Under the pieces are notes generated by a model. It saw nothing but the letters and a program-made list of their open reading frames with translations. It was not told where the DNA came from and did no database searches. From positions 85,968,377 to 86,032,376 of the forward strand of contig OX375878.1 of assembly GCA_947359465.1 (NCBI GenBank): DNA of 64,000 bases. The letters are read 5' to 3'. Both the position numbers and the translations under genes were made by a program. Shown one piece after another: positions 19,992-30,837 of the stretch. The number at the start of each line of letters is the position of its first letter. Position 1 is the first letter of the stretch. Source of the stretch: Metellina segmentata. Taxonomy: Eukaryota > Arthropoda > Arachnida > Araneae > Tetragnathidae.

Positions 19992-20759
19992 GAAAACAAA
20001 GGAAACATTTTCATTTCAAATTTTAATAATGATTAATGACTTAAAAGTTCTCAAATTAAACAAATTGTGATGCATTATTGTGGCAAAATGACCACCTTTT
20101 ATCTAGCTATCGTCGGCTTAGTTTCAAAGTTTTTTTACTGTATAGCTGTTTATAAACAAATACCTTTTGTATTTTTAGATTAAGCATAACTTATAGTAAT
20201 TTTGATAGCATTAGTCTTTTAAAATAATTAAAATATACATTTCTCAAAATCTTGAAAATAAGCAATTTATGTCTCCGAAAAAATGTCAGCTAATGAGCTT
20301 CTGTTATTGTTCTTCGTTTTCTCAAAATTATGTGTTTTGACTAGAGCCTTTCACTTGTAAGATGACGATAGGATCTTCATAATTAATGTCCTCCTAACGA
20401 TATTTATATGTTCTCAACACAGGTCACTGTTTAAAGTCATGGAAAAAAGGATTAATCTTGTTAAGACTCTTAACCGAACCAAGCTCAGCATAGTTGTGCT
20501 GTGCTTCTACACGAAGCTTATAGATGCTAAATTTTTATGATACTAGTCATATTTATTTTATCTACTTACAAATAGCACGATCATTGACGCAAAAGTATAA
20601 ATACAAAAGCTAAATGCTATATATACATTAACAAAGGCATGCGCAATACGTAATTATTACTCCTACCAAAAGAAGCTAGTATTTTTCTTCCTAGACAAAA
20701 ACAATTAGTATATATTTCTTAATAAAATTTCAATTTAGAAACATTTGCTATTTCCTTTC
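19992..20759. other. Probable intron of the CSGALNACT gene
   Basis: AT-rich sequence upstream of the coding exon, without long open frames or recognised repeats. It is assigned to intron only because the acceptor at 19990-19991 points to an exon further upstream. Confidence 0.5.
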
Positions 20760-20918
20760 CTTCTTCTGGTAACTGTCCCGACGAGGTGTGTAACCATTAG
20801 CAAAATTGGCAAGATACCTCGTTATTAGAAGAAAACTGACCAGATCTTGACCTCGTATTAGTAAAAATGATCGTCAATATCTTGATGACGAGATATCTCG
20901 TCGAAACCACTTGGAGGG
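20760..20918. mobile_element. TTAA-type palindromic MITE, copy c
   Basis: Contains the perfect palindrome GACGAGATATCTCGTC (20887-20902), CCAGATCTTGACCTCGT and the end GAAACCACTTGGAGGG followed by TTAA (20919-20922). The left end is decayed (CTTCTGGTAACTGTCCCGAC). Confidence 0.7.
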
Positions 20919-20922
20919 TTAA

Positions 20923-22479
20923 GGTATCTGTGGTTTAGTGGACGAAGATGCGGAATCTTTTCTTACTATGATGACAAGGTTCTAAGCTGGATGTCTCATT
21001 CTTGAATGAATGACCAGTGTTTAGAATTATATGTCAATATTTACCATGTTTAAGCACGATTTATAGTTTGAATGTTCTTATGAAGTAAGAATGTGTATTT
21101 TCACAAATATTTTAATAGCTTTTTGGTATTTAGTTTCTCTATAAAGCTTATGATGCTATCATTATCAGGTTTCGATATGTTAGTTAAGATATATGCTGAA
21201 AATTATATTAAATGGCTCGTAGTTTATTTTATTGAGTTCTATGTAAAAAGACCCAAACACTAATAGAATCAAAGCCTATCCAACGAAAATGCCCCTTTTA
21301 AATTCGGGTGGAATGTTTTTTTATGTCCATTAATGATTCGAAATGTCTAGACACGATATTTTAATCTTTTCGAAGTCGTCTAGGGGTGAGTACAAGTGAG
21401 CGAGTAAGGCAATGTTATGATAGAATCCTGAATATTTAACTTATGAAGAAAAAGGGCGAAGTCTTCGAAATAAGATTTGAAATTGAAGATTAGTGAAACC
21501 GTACCAAGGGTGGGGTGAGAGAAAAAAAACTCGTGACAAGAAACAAAATAAATAGTTTCGGGAAGCTCCAAGAGACTGAGAAATAAAAGACACAAATTGC
21601 TTTCCGCCGCCTGTTCTCTATGTTCATAAATGTCGATGCAAATTGTGCCGGCACGTCAAGAGACCAGTAAAAGAGATGGTGCAGCAAAATTGCTTTTACA
21701 TGAATATGAATTTTAAATAAAAAAGCGATAAAGAATGAGGAGCGAATGGTCTTTTTTTTTCGCTCTTTGAGATAACTCTGAGACGCTACTTCTGAAGTGA
21801 GAGAGAGAAAAAAGGGAATATGTTTTTTGGTTTTGGAGAAAAATACGAAATCTAGATAAATGTGTTTTCCTACTTGATGTTGGGTATAGGTCTATTGATT
21901 TACGGGAGAGGAGGGGAAATTGCAAAGTATGATCGATGTTGCAAAGGAGCGTTGGCTCGGAAGAAACACTTACCAAAAATGCTGCATTTGAATAAAATAT
22001 CGTTTAGGCTCCGCGCGCGCTCGTTTAAGTAAAGAATTTATCGAAAATTTCAATCATGGTCTTCTCTTAATATCGATACGGTGGGTTCGTAATAAAAATT
22101 TTTCTCTCTGATAAATGACTTTTTTAAAATTCATGTTGGCATGTGGTGAGGTTGTGAAAAAAGGTAGTAAGTCATGTACTTTTGAGAAAGATACACTTTT
22201 CGGGTCTCTATTTTTACAAATGAAGTATATTTTGGTTGGCAATGAGGACATTTCAAATGCTCTTACTCGCCTTTAATATTTCTGTTTGAAGTGACGCTTA
22301 AAAGAAATAATGCTTTGAAAATGAATCCGAAATTGATACTAAGCTAAAGGATTTAGTTTGCTCCCAACTTATACACGCAAGCTAGGTGAAATTGAAATGG
22401 TTCTTCAAAAGTTTCAAATCAGTTCAAATGTCTAAGCTATATGAACATATCAGATTACAGGTGACCAATTATCGCTTAA
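20923..22479. other. Spacer, no recognised gene
   Basis: Four small minus-strand open frames (21380-22251, 65-87 codons) overlap purine-rich sequence and have no recognisable domain. A GCGCGCGC run lies at about 22012. I see no repeats shared with elsewhere. Confidence 0.45.
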
Positions 22480-22481
22480 TA

Positions 22482-23227
22482 CGAGGCGTTTTCGAAAAAT
22501 AAAAATACAGTTCCGCTCATTCATTCAAATATTTTTTTTATTGATAAAATATCCATTACAAGTTACTTATTGGTACATACTTAGTCGGTATATACTTATT
22601 GGTACATACTTAGTAGGACATAGTTGCCGCCATTGTCCAAGCATTTATTAAGTCTTGGTACAAGCTTTTGTATCCCAGTCATAGAAGTTTACCGCCTGTT
22701 TTTGAAACCTCATTTCAAGTTCTTCTTTGATCTCATAATCGTCGAGGAATGTCTGCCCTCTCAGATATGTCTTCGGATAAAGAAATAAATGGAAGTCGCT
22801 GGGTGCAAGGTCCGGGATGTATGGCGGATGGCCCAAAACTTCCCGCTTGAAACTTTTGAGAACAGCTCTCGATACGAGCGCTGTGTGACGCCGAGCGTTG
22901 TCATGAAGCAAGCGGACTAAACTCGTCAGCATGTTTGATTCATAATGTTCCCATATACAGAAATAATAGCTTTGTGAATATCCACCTGGCGCTCACCTTT
23001 GTCATGAAGAAAACATATGACGGAGCACACTTCATATTTGACGGGATTCTGAATCGATGCAGCCACTTTTAACATGTGCTACTCGGACCAGACTCAGCGT
23101 AGCAATGACAATGACCGCGAAGGAAAAGCGAAAGGCTCAAGGTTAAAGCCAGTGTTGCCAATTTGCTCACCAAAACTTTTCCTTTTCTTTTATATGTGGT
23201 GTATCTTTACTTTCTGAAACGTCCTCG
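22482..23227 (-). mobile_element. Internally deleted mariner
   Basis: Left end CGAGGCGTTTTCGAAAAATA and right end, reverse-complemented, CGAGGACGTTTCAGAAAGTA are imperfect terminal inverted repeats; both are flanked by TA (22480-22481 and 23228-23229), the mariner target duplication. At 746 bp it is a little over half the usual ~1.3 kb, because the middle of the transposase gene is missing. Confidence 0.85.
22648..23075 (-). pseudogene. mariner transposase, N- and C-terminal pieces only
   Basis: On the minus strand an ATG at 23075 opens 49 codons of the N-terminal helix-turn-helix region (CSVICFLHDKGERQVDIHKA) ending at TGA 22928-22926. Then, in another frame, comes the catalytic C-terminus (22932-22648): LLHDNARRH carries the second Asp, and PDLAPSDFHLF carries the third Asp with exactly 34 residues between, so it was a DD34D enzyme. 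The first catalytic Asp (GDE motif) and roughly half of the protein are deleted, and the junction is out of frame. It cannot be active. Confidence 0.85.
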
Positions 23228-24185
23228 TAATATTTCTATATAAATCTAGTTTATTCTCTGATATTCACGTTTTCTCCCTATTTCGAGAGAGAAGAAATAC
23301 GAGGCCTTGCTTTTGTGTATGATGGTATTAAACATGATGCCTTATAGATAGAAAATTAGCAAATTATGAGTTACAAATTGTGATTGCACATTCAATTAAT
23401 ACCTTTGAGTGATTGCAGGGCAAAGTATGCATTTCATAAGTCATTTTGAAAAAGAGCGATATTGTTTATTTCGTATCAAAATTACATTATAGAGTGAGCT
23501 ATTGAAAACTAGTCCACTATTAAAGAACTAGATTACTGTATTTACATACTGAAATCGGAGTGGAAACATAAAAATCGATTTAAATAACAGTGCATGTGAC
23601 CGAAATATTGGAATTTAAATTCATTAGCGATGAACAAAATTCTTGGAAAAAACCAATAAGCATTCTATAAGGCTATTTCAAATTGTAGGAAAGTATCTTT
23701 ACGCGTAATGATCTTTAGTATAAGCTGTAAAAGGGTTTCCTTGTTCCCATTTAATCTAATCTTGTTATAGAAATGACGCTAAGAGAGAAAGGAATTTAGT
23801 TGACTTCTCCACCAATGGTAGTTTGTTATTGGTGGAACGGAGCTCAAATTGCAACAACTATCTTTATCTCTTACTAGAGGTCACTAGAGATGGAAATTTA
23901 GAAGGTCAACAAATGTATTAGGAAAACTGACGAAAAATTGTTTATGTAAAAAAAAATTTAGTTCCTATATTTTCTATATGGTGTATCGCCAAACATTTGT
24001 CTTATTCCAATTTCCAGATTCTGTGTCTATCATTATTTCCTTTTGAAATATGCAATTATTAAACATGTGGAATCAAGTAAATACCAGAAAAAGACCTATC
24101 TTATTTCTGTAAAAATACAATAATACAATCATAGAAACAATAATAATATACAGCAATACCTCCATACGATCAAGTAGCCTTCTCT
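23228..24185. other. AT-rich spacer, no recognised feature
   Basis: No open frame above 60 codons, no transposon termini and no internal repeats were seen. Confidence 0.5.
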
Positions 24186-24462
24186 CAACTCAATAATTCT
24201 GTGCTCAGATGACAAAATGTTATAAGTCACTTTTCCCAAAAAATTGATTAAGTCCCATCCTGGAATCTTTTTTGTTAATATTTAGAAGGTGGCAAAATAT
24301 CGTAAGACTTTTTCTTTCAGTTCATGAGAAAACAAAGGTCGAAAAATTGTAATAAATCAAAAACCACTGAACCACATGTTGAATCATGAAAAATGCTGTC
24401 ACGAAAAATTAAAATGGCGACTTATAACATTTTGCCTTTTGAGAACAGAATTCTTCCTTTCT
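24186..24462. mobile_element. MITE with ~45-bp imperfect terminal inverted repeats
   Basis: The left arm (AATTCTGTGCTCAGATGACA, AAATGTTATAAGTC) is matched by the reverse complement of the right arm (AATTCTGTTCTCAAAAGGCA, AAATGTTATAAGTC). The ~275-bp interior is AT-rich and non-coding. No clear target duplication. Confidence 0.7.
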
Positions 24463-25770
24463 CAAGTTCCGTCAACTGTTCGTAATGTTGCTTTGTTTTG
24501 AGACAAGGCATGTTTACATTCATGCAGGTCAATACGAATCAAATTAACCGATGTATGGTTTGCGATTTTTTTGGTGGGTCTTCCTGCCGAGTCACATTTT
24601 AGCCTGCACTACACCTTACTAGCATACTCAGCTGAGATGTTTATCATTTGTATTTGGCTTACGGTAAACTACCATCTGCCAAATTTCCCGTCAATCCAAC
24701 AACCCTTCCTTGGTGTTGCATTTTAAAAGAATAGCAGTGTATACTAAAAAAATACTTTTTGAGTTGTTTGGATTTAAGGAAATCATCAAACACAATACTA
24801 AGAGTGATCGAAAGTGTTCTTTTTTGTGGTATTTATACAAACTATTCTTGTATCAAAAAAGTAATAGACATCACAAATATTTTATCTTGAACTTAGCTAT
24901 TCTTAAAATTTTCTTGTTGCCATAAAAAAATTAATTCTGTGCCTTAAATTATTTCACAAATGGGAATAAACCGAAAAGTCTAAGCACTTGTTTCCTACTT
25001 AGAATATTATGTGCTTAAGTGAATATTTTAATTACAAAAGATTCTTTCGGCATAAATAGCAACTCGTTAGTTACAAATCTATAGGAGTACATTAAATTTA
25101 GCAAAGCCATCCTTGCTTCCTCTCCTAGTTTTATGTGACTCCGGTGTTTTAACAATCCTCTTAATGATAATCTTTGTCTTAATTGTACATAAAATTAAAT
25201 CAATCCCATTCCCTAATGCAATCTCGAGTCATTAACTAACTTAAAGGAATTCCTTGAACGGAGGGATGTGATATTTGCACTGAGCTGGACTTGAATACAA
25301 GTTGGGAAAAACGATTCAGTTCAGTCCAACAGTGCAGAATCGGATTATGTTAAAATGGACAAATTACTTATCGACTTTTAGGTAAACAAAATGTTCTTCT
25401 CCCCAGACGATTGAAGTTACATAATTGATTAGTTTCCCACAGCAGTTCTCTCTTAAATAGGATGCTTGATGATGAGTATGGATTATTGTGCTTAAAGCGA
25501 TTAGTTATTGTGCAATTACAGATGTTCGATATTTTTGCTGTTAGGTAACTGAAAATGGAATACACTAAAAGTGGGAAATTAATGAACTTAGTGAGCTGTT
25601 GAGACACCCATATAGTTTTCCAATGATTAACAGAAATTTCCGTTAAATTAGCCCGAGTCAAGAACGTTTTCCACGTATCAATTCTACATACCACACACGA
25701 CTTAACCAAATATTACGAGAGCAATTGTCTTATCAGTTATAATTGAAATTTGCTGTGCAGAAATTGACTG
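24463..25770. other. Spacer, no recognised gene
   Basis: Open frames at 24710-24925 (+, 71 codons) and 25368-25709 (-, 113 codons, non-ATG start, many aromatic and Asn residues) show no known domain. Sequence around 24560-24700 is less AT-biased than its flanks but has no clear feature. Confidence 0.45.
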
Positions 25771-26141
25771 TCTATATATTATAAAGCAGAGTTGGTGTCT
25801 GTCTATCTAAAAATCTACACCGTTTGACCAATTCACACCAAGCCCACATATTCTTCAGAACCCTGCAAATACGACAGGCTACACATTGACCCCAGTTCAA
25901 TTTTTTTCCCGGGTCTGCAGAGGGGTTCTAAAGACAATTTGAAACAATTTTGACGGAAACTATACCGTCAATGCAACAAACGCAGACATGTAATGCATCA
26001 TTATTTTAGATTTTTTCTTGGGATTAGAAATAAAAATAGAGAAAGAATTAGACAGACCATGGATAGAAGTATGATTCTTTTGAAAAGAAGGTAGAGATCG
26101 GGGGTTGACGAGCGATAGCAAGCAGGAGGCGGAGCCCCTAG
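25771..26141 (+). mobile_element. Short non-autonomous Helitron-like element
   Basis: Begins TCTATATATTATAAAGCAGA and ends GGCGGAGCCCCTAG followed by T. TC start, CTAG end and T at the 3' flank fit the Helitron rule. The 3' region GGGGGTTGACGAGCGATAGC resembles the GGGGTTGGCGAGCG-type 3' regions common in arthropod Helitrons. A clear 16-20-nt hairpin is not evident, so certainty is moderate. The 371-bp interior lacks Rep/helicase coding. Confidence 0.55.
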
Positions 26142-26224
26142 TTTGAAAAAAAAATATAGAACCACAGTTCACAACATTTAAAACTATTAAGGGAGCAATA
26201 AAATATTAAACCCTTCATCATTTG

Positions 26225-26228
<4 letters not shown>

Positions 26229-26297
<69 letters not shown>
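26229..26297 (+). repeat. (TA)n microsatellite
   Basis: About 69 bp of uninterrupted TA repeats directly abutting the palindromic MITE at its right, where it replaces that element's expected CCCTCCAAG end. Confidence 0.95.
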
Positions 26298-26299
<2 letters not shown>

Positions 26300-26412
26300 T
26301 TTCGACAAGATGTCTCGCCCTTCAAGATCAGGTATTTTGCAATGACGAGATATTTCATCCATCAAGATCTGGTCAGTTTTTATGATGACTAGATACCTTG
26401 TCATCTCAGGTG
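26298..26412. mobile_element. TTAA-type palindromic MITE, copy d
   Basis: GGTTTCGACAAGATGTCTCG at the left, GACGAGATATTTCATC in the centre and CAAGATCTGGTCAG spacers; followed by TTAA (26413-26416). The left terminus has been overrun by the TA microsatellite. Confidence 0.6.
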
Positions 26413-26575
26413 TTAAATCGTCATCTGAACGATTCAAATTACGAGGCAACAATACACAGCAATAGGAGATTTGCGAATTCAAAACTAGATCCATCCAAAG
26501 ACCGACGTGTGTGTGTGGGGGGATGCTAGTTTAATCTGACATGTGACCACAACTGTCCTAACGTTTACGTGTTGT

Positions 26576-26712
26576 GGAAGTTTGGAGAGTGGTCGCATCT
26601 CTACTGTTAACATGCCACCAGACCCTGGTTGAAAATTAAAGTGTTATCCTCGGATCCTCCCCTTAGGGATTAATCCCAGTGGTTCCATTGCGACGTTAAT
26701 TCAACTATCCCC
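26576..26712 (+). mobile_element. SINE, 3' fragment
   Basis: Matches the SINE body from GTGGAAGTTTGGAGAGTGG through CCAGACCCTGGTTGAAAATT and CCCCTTAGGGATTAATCCC to GCGACGTTAATTCAA, with a CCCCTACC tail. Confidence 0.75.
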
Positions 26713-26879
26713 TACCAATACCTTGACAGAAAACGTCTCTCATATACATGATAGGCCTTTAAAGCAAACTTAAAACGCACTTTCAACCACATTTGATAAC
26801 TTAATAAACACAAACTTGCATGTAAGATATTGGAATACATTTATATTTTTGAAGTGACTTTCTTCATTTTCAAACGCTC

Positions 26880-27310
26880 TTCCTGCACTTCAGAGATTAA
26901 CATACATCCCCCCGCCCACCAAACGCCATACTTCGTTCTCTTATTCCTTGCCCGACTGAGAATTGGAATAAACATTTTTTCCAAATCCAATTCCGTCAGT
27001 TTCAACGGCCGAGGAGGGATCTCGACATTCTGCCTTGTTAGTATTTGTCAGCAAATATCAACATCGTCAACCAGTGAATAGGCACGAGCACTCTGTCAGG
27101 GCCTCGCAGATAGACACGTCTCTGAAATAGATTCTGTCGCGTCTCCTCCAACCTAATTGGACGCTTGGGCTCTTTGAAAAGATAGTTGAAGTATAAATTA
27201 GAGCGACTCTCCTGCGTTTATTCTTTCACGAGTCGGGAATGCAATTTGTTGCTTGAAAGTTGGTGACAAAGGAGGATTTTATGCACCCACTGTGGATCAA
27301 TTGTGTTTTC
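26880..27310. promoter_or_regulatory. Compositional island, candidate regulatory DNA
   Basis: About 430 bp of non-repetitive sequence with several CpGs (CGGCCGAGGAGGGATCTCG, CTGTCGCGTCTCC) in otherwise AT-rich DNA. A TATAAATTA motif at about 27193 is followed ~30 bp later by CTCCTGCGTTTATTC, an arrangement compatible with a core promoter on the plus strand. No coding frame with family similarity follows. Functional assignment is speculative. Confidence 0.3.
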
Positions 27311-27887
27311 ATCAAGTATTGAGCTTGGGAGGGAGAAAGAATAGAAAGCTTGAAGAACATGTTTTTACTGTAAGGTGCTGAAACCGAATAGCTGTTGTTT
27401 GATCTTGACTAGGTTTCTATTGTTGTAGATATGTTTGGATTCTATTTTAAGGTTTTTTTTTTGTAAGGGATGGTTACTATCAACTTTGTTAATGGATATA
27501 AAGTGTTTTTTTAATTAATGCTTACATTTTGGTCTTCTATACACTATTTTATAATTTGTGTAGCGATTTATGAAAATTAATTGTGCTATTGTTTTAAATT
27601 CATTTTAAAGATAAGTTCATTTGGTGTTATTTGAAGGCATTTAAAAATTGTTTTATAAATTACATATTAAATAAAAAAACTAGATAATTCAAAACGAATA
27701 AAGAGATTTGATAGAAATTCTACTCGCTCTTTATAGTGTAATTTTTTAAAGTTGCACAGTTTAAAATGCTTTTTGAATAGTTTATCGCTATTAATTTTAA
27801 TATCGTTGTTAATCTTTATTTTGAAAATGTACGTACACATTCATCTGTTTCTCATTCGATACTTATAGTTTAAGACATTTATATATG
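27311..27887. other. AT-rich spacer
   Basis: No open frame, repeat or transposon end recognised up to the TA target site of the mariner at 27888-27889. Confidence 0.5.
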
Positions 27888-27889
27888 TA

Positions 27890-29215
27890 CAAAGTGCGTT
27901 ACATAAAAACTGAGAGTAAAATCATAAAAAATCAAGAATTATATTTACAGAAAAAAATACATCATTCTTTTCAAAATACCTTCCCTCAGATGATATGCAA
28001 CGGTCCCATCGTCCAACCCACTTTTCAAAACAAGTAGATAAGCCTTTTTCTGGAAGCTGCTTCAAAGAACCCTGCACTGCTGAAATAACTTCAGAATGTG
28101 TATTAAATGTTCTACCACGGTGCTTCTCCTTCTTCGTCGGAAACAGCCATAAATCGCATGGTGCGAGATCTGGACTGTAAGGGGGATGTGGCATGATTTT
28201 AATATTGCATTTACTAAGATATTGCTGAACAGAAGTAGCGACATGCCGGCGAGCATTATCGTGATGTAATGTCCAATTACCTACCAGTTCATGTCGCTTT
28301 CTCCATATGTGTTGTCGCAAAATTTTCAAAACTAGAATATAATATTCACCATTTGCAGTAGTTTTTGGAGGCACAGCATGCTGATTGATTACAACTTTAT
28401 AATCAAAGAAAATAATCATCATGACATTTCCAGCAGATTTGGTTTGCCGGATTTTTTTCGGATGCGGAGAATCAGTGTGTTTCCATACACTTGTTGCGGA
28501 CTTGGTAAGGGGATCAAAATAATACACCCAAGTTTCATCACCTGTTATCACAGTCTTTAGGAAATTCGGATCATTTTGAAGCATCTGTTTCCACTCACAA
28601 CATTGGTGAATTCTTGTTTGCATTTGTTCTTTAGTAAGGTGTTGAGGGACCCATCTGGAACAAACATGGCGAAGCTGTAAATTGTTGCGTAGAATGTGAA
28701 ATATCGACGTTTTCGAAATGTTAGTTGATGCCGTTATCTCCTCACATGTCACTTGCCGATCTTCTTGTAAGATTGCCCACACAGTGTTAACATTTCGATC
28801 ATTCACAACGCTTTCTGGTCGGCCAGGCTTAAGAGCCAGTTCTGCAGTCTAACGTCCTTTTTTTTTAAACACCATGCCATCTAAAAATCGTAGACACACC
28901 AAAATATTTGTCTTTGTAAGCTCCTTTCATTAACAACTGTTTCTGGAGCTGTTTTGCCCAAACGATAGCAGAAATTTATAGCAGAACGCATTTCGCTTTT
29001 TAACTTTGAATCACTCTCCTCCATTTCTGTAGGGCAAATAAAAACAGTTCTTTAAACAAGCACGAAACTAAGAAAATAAAATCGTCTGAATCATTTAGAA
29101 TATTTATAATTGTACAGTTAACCGTTTGAAAAAATAGCTTGCACTTTATTTTTTAGTTTCGCGGTGTTGCCACTACGTTAAAAATTCACTCTCAGTTTTT
29201 ATGGAATACCCTTTG
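27890..29215 (-). mobile_element. mariner element, full length (1326 bp)
   Basis: Terminal inverted repeats of ~28 bp: the left end starts CAAAGTGCGTTACATAAAAA, and the right end, reverse-complemented, starts CAAAGGGTATTCCATAAAAA. Both continue CTGAGAGT. The left flank is TA; the right flank is CA, one change from TA. Length and ends are typical of mariner. Of the four mariner/Tc1 transposase genes with both ends in this window, this one is the best preserved. Confidence 0.92.
27922..29024 (-). pseudogene. mariner DD34D transposase, C-terminal 290 codons open
   Basis: Cut-and-paste transposase acting on the surrounding element. The probable start ATG is at 29024 (MEESDSKLKSEMRSAINFCY), a family-typical N-terminus, but this frame stops at TAG 28883-28881. 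After a frameshift the linker ALKPGRPESVVN leads into an uninterrupted frame from 28806 to 27922. That frame has the second helix-turn-helix, the WVPQHLT-type linker motif, the first catalytic Asp in TGDETWVYYFDP, the second in HHDNARRH and the third in PDLAPCDLWLF, with exactly 34 residues between the last two (DD34D). All catalytic residues are present, but the N-terminal DNA-binding domain is broken by stops and a shift, so no functional protein is expected. Confidence 0.92.
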
Positions 29216-29349
29216 CATGATCCAGTCACTAAACATTAAGGTTGCTCACCATTCCTTCTCATAAAAATATATTTATTTATAAAATATATATGTTTTTAAA
29301 ATATAAATTATATTCTTAAAATTTCTTTCCGTATCAAGAGAGTATCATT

Positions 29350-29535
29350 ATGTATGGTTTGTTGTTCTATGGTCTTGTATTTCCACTTAAGGACAAATTA
29401 GACCGAAACTATGGCAGAGGATTCCGAACCAGTATTAATGTCAATGACCAGACAAGGATTCGAACCTAGAGTCAGTTGAATCAAAGACCAGATCTATAAT
29501 CCTTTGCTACACTCCCAGCTCAATGACTGTGTATC
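29350..29535 (-). mobile_element. Probable tRNA-derived SINE of a second family
   Basis: On the minus strand GAGCTGGGAGTGTAGCAAAG is followed by GATTCAACTGACTCTAGGTT and a perfect B box GGTTCGAATCC (about 29456-29466), then a non-tRNA body (GTCATTGACATTAATACTGG). The spacing fits a tRNA-like head, but cloverleaf pairing is poor, so it is not called a tRNA gene. The body does not match the other SINEs here. Confidence 0.5.
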
Positions 29536-30084
29536 TAAGAATCTTAACTAAAAATAAAGTAAGCCTAACGAGTGAAAGAGTTTTTGGATCATCTTTTCAA
29601 TCAAGAGTAAACCAATTACAATCAAGTAAGGTCGGGTATTTTGCTAATAAAATATAAATTTGATCAAATCACATAATTTGGTAAAGTTGCTTAGTTGCAC
29701 CAAATGACATTTATTTATTTAATAGACAAGAAATACTGATTCAGCTCATTTTACATTCCTGGTAAACAAATGATTGTCTGACAGTTCCCTCGAATGTTTC
29801 TTTTAATTGTGATGAACAAGTAAATTACACCTTTCCGCCATCAACATTCGTGATAAACAAATAAACTTAAGTCCCCCTACTCAAACTGAACACACCCTTT
29901 TTCTATAGCGACCTACACCACTCAGACTTAGAGTCGTGAGCAGTTTTCGCGGAACAAAGACAGTATTACAGTAGTTACTTTGAATAGAATTGAAATCCCA
30001 ATGCGAATATTTTAACGAATGTTAACCGATCTAATATCGAAACAGAGCGACGCATAAAAACGAATTCCGCTTCTGAATTAGCGT
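29536..30084. other. AT-rich spacer
   Basis: No recognised repeat or coding frame. Confidence 0.5.
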
Positions 30085-30470
30085 TCATCTAAAACTACAT
30101 GAATATTCAAATCGAGTGTTCCAGCACGCCGCCGCCATCTTCCGAGTGGCACCAGCTATTGCTCAGACGCAGGCCCCGTGAATAGCAGCAGCAAAGTCCA
30201 TTTTCGGAAATCAGAGCAAGGCCCGTCCAATTAACAATTGAAATTTCCATCCGATGGAATAATTACGATTGTGTCATGCAACAACGCGTATTTTGGAAGG
30301 GAAGGGCCCTTCCCATCCCCGTGTCCATGCGCCCACCAATTAGCATAGGGTACGAGGATTCATTTTCAGACTCCAGATTAATGATTCCGATGATTAGGAA
30401 GCCGTGATAGGGGAAGGGAGTGCGTGTTTCCTGTTTGAAACCCTTCTTAAATCACCGTCACTACACGGTA
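30085..30470. promoter_or_regulatory. CpG-containing island, candidate promoter or conserved element
   Basis: A ~390-bp block of markedly higher GC with motif-like sequence: CACGCCGCCGCCATCTTCCG (30124-30143), which on the minus strand reads CGGAAGATGGCGGCGGCG, an ETS plus YY1-like motif often found at transcription starts. Also present are AATTAACAATTGAAATTTCC, CCAATTAGCATAGG and GGAAGGGAAGGGCCCTTCCC. It has no repeat relatives in the window and no long open frame. Minus-strand orientation of the YY1-like motif would suit the first exon of the CSGALNACT gene ~10 kb away, but no spliced exon was demonstrated. Confidence 0.35.
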
Positions 30471-30837
30471 CACCCATCAATCACAATTAAAGTTTCATTT
30501 TAAACCTTCTCATCTTGAGTCAACGGAAGGAAAGTAATAATTACCCGATGCATGCATGGACACGTATTGGCAACCATGTCGATTTCTCATTATTGAGAAG
30601 AATCTTTCGAGCCTGATCCGAGTTCAGAAGTTTGTCTTTTTTTCAGTTATGCTATGCTTCGGTGTCTGGCATCCATTCAAATAAGAAGTTGGGGTGTATG
30701 ATGATTCGTTTTTTCCCGTTTTACTAAAGACGACGAGGTGTGCATTTATTAGACTATTCCTTTTCACTGCTATGATGTTTTGTATGTTTACATCTTGATA
30801 CCTGAGTTCGGCTTACTAACGGAAAAATCCTGACGAT
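30471..30837. other. Spacer
   Basis: Contains GCATGCATGGACACGTATTG-like unique sequence at its left, then AT-rich DNA. No gene or repeat recognised. Confidence 0.45.

Noticed and set aside
25368..25709. 113-codon minus-strand frame as a gene
   Set aside because: No ATG at the start of the frame and no domain; composition typical of AT-rich random frames.
26138..26494. 118-codon minus-strand frame with an Ile-Tyr run
   Set aside because: It crosses a TA microsatellite and a palindromic MITE; no domain, so coincidental.
29440..29520. tRNA gene on the minus strand
   Set aside because: A perfect B box but no convincing anticodon arm or acceptor stem; called as a probable SINE head.
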